This document shows positions 6,812 to 11,129 of a stretch of 11,129 nucleotides of DNA, one piece after another; within the stretch, counting starts at the first letter, position 1, and each line of letters opens with the position of its first letter. Where the stretch lies: NCBI GenBank assembly GCA_017442025.1, contig JAFSBD010000307.1:1-11129 (forward strand). The letters run 5' to 3'. Source of the DNA: Clostridia bacterium (GTDB taxonomy: Bacteria; Bacillota; Clostridia; Oscillospirales; QAKW01). The notes beneath the pieces were generated by a model. That model was given only the letters and a program-made list of their open reading frames with translations. It ran no database searches and was not told the origin of the DNA. Both the position numbers and the translations under genes were made by a program.

Positions 6812-8064
6812 TGCTCAAACTCCTCCTGCAATTCATTCAAGGCGACCTTCTTTTGAGAACCGTCCGCCATATTCTTAATGGTGGCGGCCCCTTCATCCAG
6901 CTCGCTATCCCCCAGCACCATAGTGCGGGCGGCGCCGATCTTATCGGCATATTTCATCTGCGCCTTTACCGAGCGGCGCAGCAGATCATATTGCACTCTC
7001 ACGCCCCGATCCAAAAGTTCATCGGCGATCCGCACCGCTTCCTTGCAAGCGCGATCTCCCAGCGGGATCAGGAAAAGATCACATCCGTTATCCTCTTCGA
7101 GGTTAATTCCCGCCTGCTCCAGCACCAGCATGAACCGCTCCATGCCCATGGCAAAGCCGATGCCCGGTTGAGGCGCACCGCCGAATTGCTCGGTCATGCC
7201 GTCATAACGCCCGCCGCCGCAAACAGTGCCTTGGGCGCCGATCTGATCGCTGACAAATTCAAAAACGGTGCGGTTATAATAATCCAACCCGCGGACAATG
7301 CGGGGATTGACACGGTAATCGATCTTCATGATGGAAAGATATTCCTTCACCGCCTCGAAATGCTCACTGCAATCGCCGCAAAGATAATCGGTGATCAGCG
7401 GGGCATCCTTGGCGATGCCGCGGCAGATCTCGCTCTTGCAATCGAGGATCCGCATGGGGTTCTTCTGCAACCGCTCCCGGCAGGTAGGGCAAAGCTGCTC
7501 CTCATCCTTTTGGAAATAGGCGATCAGCGCCTCGCGGTATTTGGCGCGGCATTCCTTGCAGCCGATGGAATTGAGCTCCAGCGAGATGCCCTCCAACCCC
7601 ACTTTTTTGAAAAGGCGGTAGGGCAGCGAAATAATGGTAGCGTCCGCAATGGGATCGGGCGCACCGAAAAGCTCCAGGCCAAACTGATGGAACTCCCGCA
7701 AGCGGCCCTTTTGGGGCTTTTCATAGCGAAAGCATTGGATCATATAAAAAAGCTTGGTGGGCAGTGCTTCGTTGAACAACCCGTTTTCAACAAAGGAGCG
7801 GACGATCCCCGCTGTCCCCTCCGGGCGGAGGGTAACCGAGCGGCCGCCCTTATCCTCGAAGGTATACATTTCTTTGGTAACCACGTCGGTGGTTTCCCCC
7901 ACACCCCGCACAAATACTTCGGTATGCTCGAATACCGGTGTACGAATCTCCTTGAAACCGTATTGCGCGCAAAGCTCGCGCATGATGCTTTCCGCCTTTT
8001 GCCAGCGGCCGGACTCCTTGGGAAGGATATCCTGGGTGCCCTTGGGGGCTGTAATCTGAGCCAT
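6808..8064 (-). CDS. hisS: Histidyl-tRNA synthetase
   Basis: HisRS charges tRNA-His with histidine and ATP, in the cytoplasm as a homodimer. Its 418 residues are the normal bacterial length. Visible landmarks are TLRPEGTAG (78-86), motif 2 around CFRYEKPQKGR (111-121), the histidine-specific RGLDYYNRTVFEF (258-270), CGGGRYDGM (282-290) and motif 3 GIGFAMGMERF (301-311). The C-terminal anticodon-binding domain spans about 328-418. The insertion domain carries paired cysteines (169/172, 192/195, 229/232), a pattern found in many Firmicute HisRS and perhaps metal-binding. The start at 8064 has AAGGAG about 13 bases upstream, which is a long spacing. Firmicute hisS-aspS pairs are often controlled by a T-box leader, but the 66-base gap before this gene is too short for one. 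It follows mgsA and precedes aspS in one probable transcript. Confidence 0.98.
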   Translation of the reverse strand: MAQITAPKGTQDILPKESGRWQKAESIMRELCAQYGFKEIRTPVFEHTEVFVRGVGETTDVVTKEMYTFEDKGGRSVTLRPEGTAGIVRSFVENGLFNEALPTKLFYMIQCFRYEKPQKGRLREFHQFGLELFGAPDPIADATIISLPYRLFKKVGLEGISLELNSIGCKECRAKYREALIAYFQKDEEQLCPTCRERLQKNPMRILDCKSEICRGIAKDAPLITDYLCGDCSEHFEAVKEYLSIMKIDYRVNPRIVRGLDYYNRTVFEFVSDQIGAQGTVCGGGRYDGMTEQFGGAPQPGIGFAMGMERFMLVLEQAGINLEEDNGCDLFLIPLGDRACKEAVRIADELLDRGVRVQYDLLRRSVKAQMKYADKIGAARTMVLGDSELDEGAATIKNMADGSQKKVALNELQEEFEQ

Positions 8065-8098
8065 TTTTACTTGATCTCTCCTTCTGTATTCATAGGAA

Positions 8099-8121
8099 AT
8101 CCCCGCTCAAAGAGCAGGGAT
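8099..8121 (-). terminator. Hairpin between mgsA and hisS, weak terminator or attenuator
   Basis: In minus-strand RNA a 10-base-pair stem (with one U-G wobble) closes on a UUU loop, nine bases after the mgsA stop. Only about three U residues follow before CC, so full termination seems unlikely. It may cut read-through into hisS partly, or protect the 3' end of the minD-mgsA message. I see no convincing promoter for hisS between here and the start codon. Confidence 0.5.
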
Positions 8122-8130
8122 CATAAACTA

Positions 8131-8529
8131 TTATTGCCGACTGACTTCGCGCCAATCCAAGTCGCCGCGCTCCAACGCCATGATGATCACCTCGGCGGTA
8201 GCGATATTGGTTGCCACCGGCACGCTATGGACATCGCAAAGGCGCAGGATATTCAGCTCCTCCCGCTCCCGGGTGGTAGGGGTGAGAGGATCGCGGAAAA
8301 AGAGCAAAACATCGATTTCACCATAAGAGATCCGCGCGGCGATCTGATCCTCGCCGCCATGGGGGCCGCTCAATACTTTATTGATATTCAGCCCGGTGGC
8401 ATCTGCGATCAGATTTCCGGTGGTGGCGGTGGCGCAAAGGTTATGCTTGGCAAGAGTACCCGCATAAGCGATGCAAAACTGCACCATCAATTCCTTTTTC
8501 TTTTCATGGGCAATCAAAGCGATGTTCAT
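8131..8529 (-). CDS. mgsA: Methylglyoxal synthase family protein with altered active site
   Basis: MgsA converts dihydroxyacetone phosphate to methylglyoxal and phosphate, a bypass of lower glycolysis. At 132 residues this is the usual single-domain length for clostridial members. An ungapped alignment by eye to E. coli MgsA (offset 11, recalled from memory) keeps the phosphate-binding set (Lys12, Thr34, Thr36, Thr37, Ser54, Gly55), His8 and Asp80 (E. coli 23, 45, 47, 48, 65, 66, 19, 91). Four residues differ: Glu9 for Asp20, Glu60 for the catalytic base Asp71 (GGEDQ instead of GGDQQ), Arg87 for His98 and Glu90 for Asp101. The family call is secure (SGPHGGEDQ, FFRDPLTP, PVATNIATAE), but normal activity is not assured; the gene symbol follows family membership. 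GGAGG lies about 13 bases before the start. It is 21 bases downstream of minD, a common clostridial pairing. Confidence 0.88.
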   Translation of the reverse strand: MNIALIAHEKKKELMVQFCIAYAGTLAKHNLCATATTGNLIADATGLNINKVLSGPHGGEDQIAARISYGEIDVLLFFRDPLTPTTREREELNILRLCDVHSVPVATNIATAEVIIMALERGDLDWREVSRQ

Positions 8530-8550
8530 TCTCTTTTTTGATCCTCCTAA

Positions 8551-9297
8551 TTACTTTCTCCAAAATGCGGCCAGAGGGATATCTTCCCCTTCCAGCCGAG
8601 CGGCAATATTCTTAAAAGCGGCGGCGGTATGGGATTTTTCTTGGGGCAGGATCCCGCCGCGATTGGCCGAGATCACCACCTCATCATCATGGGGCACCAG
8701 CCCTAAAAGCGGCAGGGATACCGAATCCATCACCTGATCCACATTCCGCATATACCCCTTCTTCATCATCTGCTTGCGCACCTTGTTGATAACAAGCTCT
8801 GTCGGGATAGAGCACATTCCTGTTATGATGGAAGCGGTCCGCCCCGCGTCCCGCACCGAGGTGAGGTCGGGAGTCGATACAACGATGCAGCGCTGGGCGC
8901 TGAATACCGCATTGCGAAAGCCCTCGCCCACCCCTGCAGGGGCATCGATCAAAACATATTCATAATGGTCCGCCAACCAGCGGCAGAGCCGACGCATCGC
9001 CCGCTTGTCCACCGAGGCGGTATAATCCTCCGAGCCGGGGATCATATGGAGATTGGGCAGGGTATCATGCACCGCGATCGCCTTGCTCACAGGACAACGA
9101 TCCTCCAAAACATCGATGAGATCGAAGGGAGCTTTGCTTTCCAGCCCCAAAAGGATATCCAGATTGCGCAAGCCCAGATCCCCATCCAGCGCGATCACCG
9201 ATCGCCCTTCCAGCGCCAGGGCAAAAGCAAGGTTTGCGCAAAGGGTAGTCTTCCCCACGCCACCCTTGCCGGAAACAATACTGATGACAGTTCCCAT
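8551..9297 (-). CDS. minD: MinD, septum-site-determining ATPase, with short C-terminus
   Basis: MinD is a membrane-cycling ATPase of the ParA/MinD family that positions division-septum inhibition together with MinC and MinE, or with DivIVA/MinJ. Evidence: deviant Walker A GKGGVGKTT (10-18) with signature Lys11, the MinD-specific LDGDLGLRNLDILLG (37-51), Walker B LIDAPAG (116-122), and VVSTPDLTSVRDAGR, close to the MinD consensus 'TTPE.TAVRDADR'. At 248 residues it is some 15-20 shorter than typical MinD. It stops at GEDIPLAAFWRK, about where the amphipathic membrane-targeting helix should follow. ParA-like or flagellar FlhG relatives were considered, but the GLRNLD block argues for MinD. The start at 9297 has AAAGGA seven bases upstream. 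No minC or minE is adjacent. A strong promoter precedes it, and mgsA follows after 21 bases. Confidence 0.92.
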   Translation of the reverse strand: MGTVISIVSGKGGVGKTTLCANLAFALALEGRSVIALDGDLGLRNLDILLGLESKAPFDLIDVLEDRCPVSKAIAVHDTLPNLHMIPGSEDYTASVDKRAMRRLCRWLADHYEYVLIDAPAGVGEGFRNAVFSAQRCIVVSTPDLTSVRDAGRTASIITGMCSIPTELVINKVRKQMMKKGYMRNVDQVMDSVSLPLLGLVPHDDEVVISANRGGILPQEKSHTAAAFKNIAARLEGEDIPLAAFWRK

Positions 9298-9341
9298 GCG
9301 ACGGTCCTTTCCTAAAAATTAAATTTTTGAATAATAATGGT

Positions 9342-9370
9342 AGTATATCACAAATTTCAACGTTCGTAAA
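9342..9370 (-). promoter_or_regulatory. Promoter of minD, probably driving minD-mgsA-hisS-aspS
   Basis: The minus strand carries TTTACG (9365-9370) as -35, a 17-base spacer, and TATACT (9342-9347) as -10, preceded by TG one base away (extended -10). Directly upstream, about 9371-9403 is almost pure A/T and could serve as an UP element; it overlaps the last codons of the AMP-binding gene. Predicted transcription starts near 9335, giving a leader of roughly 38 bases with AAAGGA before the ATG. It is the best-matching promoter in the window. Confidence 0.75.
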
Positions 9371-9393
9371 GTATTTTTTATAATTTTATATAA

Positions 9394-10629
9394 TTATAAT
9401 TTGGCGCAAAATTCCACCGAGTTCGGCAGATGGAAACGGTTCATCTCCTGCTTGCAGCATAGGGCAATGCTCCGCCCCAAACGCCCTGCGGATTCCTTAC
9501 CGTCGGGCACCAATAACAGGCGGATGCCCCCCTCCTCCAGGCAACGGCAGGCCGCCACCCCTTTGAGGCGGGAAAGTTCTTGCTCCATATCCCCAAGGCG
9601 CACCCCGAAGTCCCGCATAAAATAAAGATCTTCCCTGCGCACCTTCAAGGGGATCGGCGGGCCGCCGAGCACCCCTGCACCACCGCATTCAGCCATGGCG
9701 CGGGAAGCAAATTTTTCCATCAAAGGCGTCAGCTTTTTGCCGATCTGATACCCGCCCGAAAGGTTGGTCCATTTTCCCTTAAATTGCGCGGTATTTTGGC
9801 GAAAGAGCCAGAAAAACTCTTCGGTTGCCACCAAGAAATCGGGGCGGATCTTTTGGAGCATCGGCAAGGGCTCGCCCACGCTCCAGACCACCGTTTTCCC
9901 CGCCGAAAGGGCGCTATGGACGGCTAAAAATCCCCCTTCGGTGGCAAAGGAATTTTCAACATAAACCGTCTGAACCCCTTCCTTATGACGCCAGAATTGA
10001 CCGATGGTTTCGGCCAGTTCTTCCGCCTGATAGGTGATGGGATTGGCTTGGATAAAACAGCTTGTTCCAAATAAGATCACCGCATCCTCTGCGGCCGGTT
10101 TTTCCAAGGAACTATAGCGGTTTTCGGCCATCATCTGATCCAGCAGATAGCCCTCATCCTCCGCCGCCTCCAATCGCTCTTTTTGCAGATAGATGCTCCG
10201 CGCAACACCCTTCATATCCCGCTCGGGGCGGCAAAGAATCAGGTCGCTTTGGGGCAAGGGCTCCTGCCGCTTGCAATAGCGGGCATACCGCCCGGCGGTG
10301 GTGAGCAAAACATTCGCTCCCGCGGCTTCCATCTGCTTTTTCAGCTCCCGCGGGGAGCAATCTGGATGGGCCAACACCCCCACCGCTCCCAGGCGGGATA
10401 AACCGTAAAAAGAGGCCAGCAGATCGGGGCAATCGGGCAGCCACAGGCAAACCCGCGCCCCCGCCTCTATCCCCATCTGGCGGAAGGTATTATAGGCGTA
10501 TTCCGCCCGCACCATCAGCGCACCGAAGGTGAAAGATTTTCCGCCGAAAAGCAACGCTTTTTCATATTTATTCCGATAGGCACCGATCCGAAAGGAACGG
10601 TAGGCCGAAATGTTTTTTTCTTCCATCAT
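9394..10629 (-). CDS. Degenerate AMP-binding (ANL superfamily) protein
   Basis: A 411-residue protein with the fold signature of acyl-CoA synthetases/adenylation enzymes but much shorter than their usual 500 or more. Residues 22-110 follow the family N-terminus closely (ALLFGGKSFTFGAL, then GIEAGARVCLWLPDCPDLLASFYGLSRLGAV). LSGGYQIGKKL (290-300) is the usual 'GGAPL' region, and FGVRLGDMEQEL (341-352) the start of the C-terminal lobe. The ATP-binding TSGTTGxPKG loop is replaced by FGTSCFIQANPITY (187-200), the Tyr-Gly-x-Thr-Glu motif by CGGAGVLGG (315-323), the hinge TGD segment is largely missing, and the protein ends before the catalytic lysine motif. It is probably not a working adenylating enzyme; a binding or structural role, or gene decay, are alternatives. 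It starts at 10629 or 10626 (ATGATG), with no ribosome binding site, right after a terminator. minD is the next gene. Confidence 0.8.
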   Translation of the reverse strand: MMEEKNISAYRSFRIGAYRNKYEKALLFGGKSFTFGALMVRAEYAYNTFRQMGIEAGARVCLWLPDCPDLLASFYGLSRLGAVGVLAHPDCSPRELKKQMEAAGANVLLTTAGRYARYCKRQEPLPQSDLILCRPERDMKGVARSIYLQKERLEAAEDEGYLLDQMMAENRYSSLEKPAAEDAVILFGTSCFIQANPITYQAEELAETIGQFWRHKEGVQTVYVENSFATEGGFLAVHSALSAGKTVVWSVGEPLPMLQKIRPDFLVATEEFFWLFRQNTAQFKGKWTNLSGGYQIGKKLTPLMEKFASRAMAECGGAGVLGGPPIPLKVRREDLYFMRDFGVRLGDMEQELSRLKGVAACRCLEEGGIRLLLVPDGKESAGRLGRSIALCCKQEMNRFHLPNSVEFCAKL

Positions 10630-10633
10630 TTTT

Positions 10634-10665
10634 AAAAACGGGCTGCCGCAGCGATGCAGCAGCCC
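10634..10665 (-). terminator. Strong intrinsic terminator after the partial upstream gene
   Basis: In minus-strand RNA, arms GGGCUGC and GCAGCCC (10659-10665 with 10640-10646) extend through a U-G wobble and three more pairs to an 11-base-pair stem with a four-base loop. One G and then five U residues follow. It begins about nine bases after the stop codon of the upstream gene. The T-run ends five bases before the first ATG of the AMP-binding gene, an unusually tight fit. Confidence 0.9.
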
Positions 10666-10674
10666 TTTCCTTTA

Positions 10675-11129
10675 TTATTCTGTATCTGCGAGTTTATCGC
10701 CCGAAACAGTCTCATCCACCAGCGCGCTGGAAATATAAAGATAATTACTTACCGGCACTTCCTCATCGTTGATGGTCATGGTCTCCTCCACCTTGCGCAG
10801 GGTGATGGTGATGCGTTTGACAAATTTGGTGGGATCCTGGGTAATATCCTCGCCGGTCAGCCCATCGCTCTGATAGCAATCCACCAGCAGGGTAGTCTCC
10901 CCCTTTTCCTCATCGGTCTTGATATCCAAAACATTGGGCACCATCATAGAATTACCCATTGCCGCATTCACTTTATAACAGCCGGAGAGGGAATCATACT
11001 CAAAGCCCCCGCCGACCTCCACATCGCGGTTTTTGATCTCGCCGGGGAAATCGAAATTATAACGGGCAAATTTCTCCACGTCCTCTTTGGGAATGCGGAT
11101 GATACCGTTTTCATCCGTTGCATAAACGC
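10675..11129 (-). CDS. Unrecognised protein, 3' part only (5' end outside window)
   Basis: The reading frame is open from the right edge of the window to the stop at 10675, giving at least 151 residues. A GTG at 11079 could be read as a start, but the frame continues sensibly upstream (residues reading YATDENGIIRIPKED), so the gene is truncated by the window edge. I do not recognise the family. The visible part is acidic and rich in beta-strand patterns and turns (ENG, DEEKGE), with one Cys in GCYKV and one in VDCYQ. It has no membrane segment and no catalytic motif I can name. It ends in LADTE. The look is that of a secreted or lipoprotein-type domain, but the signal region is not visible, so this is only an impression. 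The terminator at 10634-10665 separates it from the next gene. Confidence 0.75.
   Translation of the reverse strand, partial: VYATDENGIIRIPKEDVEKFARYNFDFPGEIKNRDVEVGGGFEYDSLSGCYKVNAAMGNSMMVPNVLDIKTDEEKGETTLLVDCYQSDGLTGEDITQDPTKFVKRITITLRKVEETMTINDEEVPVSNYLYISSALVDETVSGDKLADTE

Noticed and set aside
8340..8360. Local shift so that Asp61 rather than Glu60 takes the place of the MgsA catalytic Asp71
   Set aside because: Spacing to His8 and to Asp80 matches E. coli exactly without gaps, so a shift would need two compensating indels. It cannot be fully excluded without a structure.
6799..8541. 580-codon open frame on the plus strand opposite hisS and mgsA
   Set aside because: It is antisense to two securely identified genes, has no recognisable domains and a low-complexity composition. 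It results from codon bias on the minus strand.
10675..11079. Complete small gene starting with GTG at 11079
   Set aside because: The same frame is open to the window edge with plausible residues, and the purine-rich stretch before the GTG is too close to serve as a ribosome binding site.

Overview
The window looks like a chromosomal segment from a Gram-positive, low-to-mid GC anaerobe of the class Clostridia, probably the Oscillospiraceae/Ruminococcaceae side. The grounds are strong AGGAGG-type ribosome binding sites, ATGA start/stop overlaps, a clostridial-style HisRS with a cysteine-rich insertion, a minD-mgsA pair, and a Gld-type ABC cluster ending in a DUF4340 protein. The genus call is inference. 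Every supported gene lies on the minus strand, so transcription runs from high to low coordinates; the long plus-strand reading frames are antisense shadows.

In transcription order: (i) 11129-10675 is the 3' part of an unrecognised gene that enters from outside the window, closed by a strong intrinsic terminator (10634-10665). (ii) 10629-9394 is a shortened ANL-fold (AMP-binding) protein that has lost the usual adenylation motifs; its ATG comes five bases after the terminator's T-run and has no visible ribosome binding site. (iii) A good promoter (extended -10, 17-bp spacer, AT-rich upstream flank) at 9342-9370 starts a block holding minD, mgsA, hisS and aspS. hisS and aspS are translationally coupled. 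minD and mgsA are often neighbours in Clostridia, but minC, minE and rodA are absent here. (iv) After aspS, a 73-base gap holds an inverted repeat over a candidate extended -10 promoter. It precedes four tightly coupled genes: ABC ATPase, ABC-2 permease, GldG-like membrane protein and DUF4340 membrane protein (junctions overlap by 1-4 bases). These probably form one envelope ABC complex of the GldA/GldF/GldG kind, whose substrate is unknown in non-gliding Firmicutes. (v) 1-429 is non-coding and rich in inverted repeats, including a hairpin terminator (242-277) that ends the ABC operon.

The points most worth a second look are: an MgsA-family protein in which four usual active-site positions are changed (three Asp to Glu, one His to Arg) while the phosphate-binding residues are kept; a MinD ending about where the C-terminal membrane-targeting helix should begin, without minE; the degenerate ANL protein directly upstream of minD; and the nested inverted repeats at the left end. 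I see no CRISPR array, tRNA, rRNA, transposase, riboswitch or T-box. No wholly new multi-gene system can be claimed from this sequence alone.
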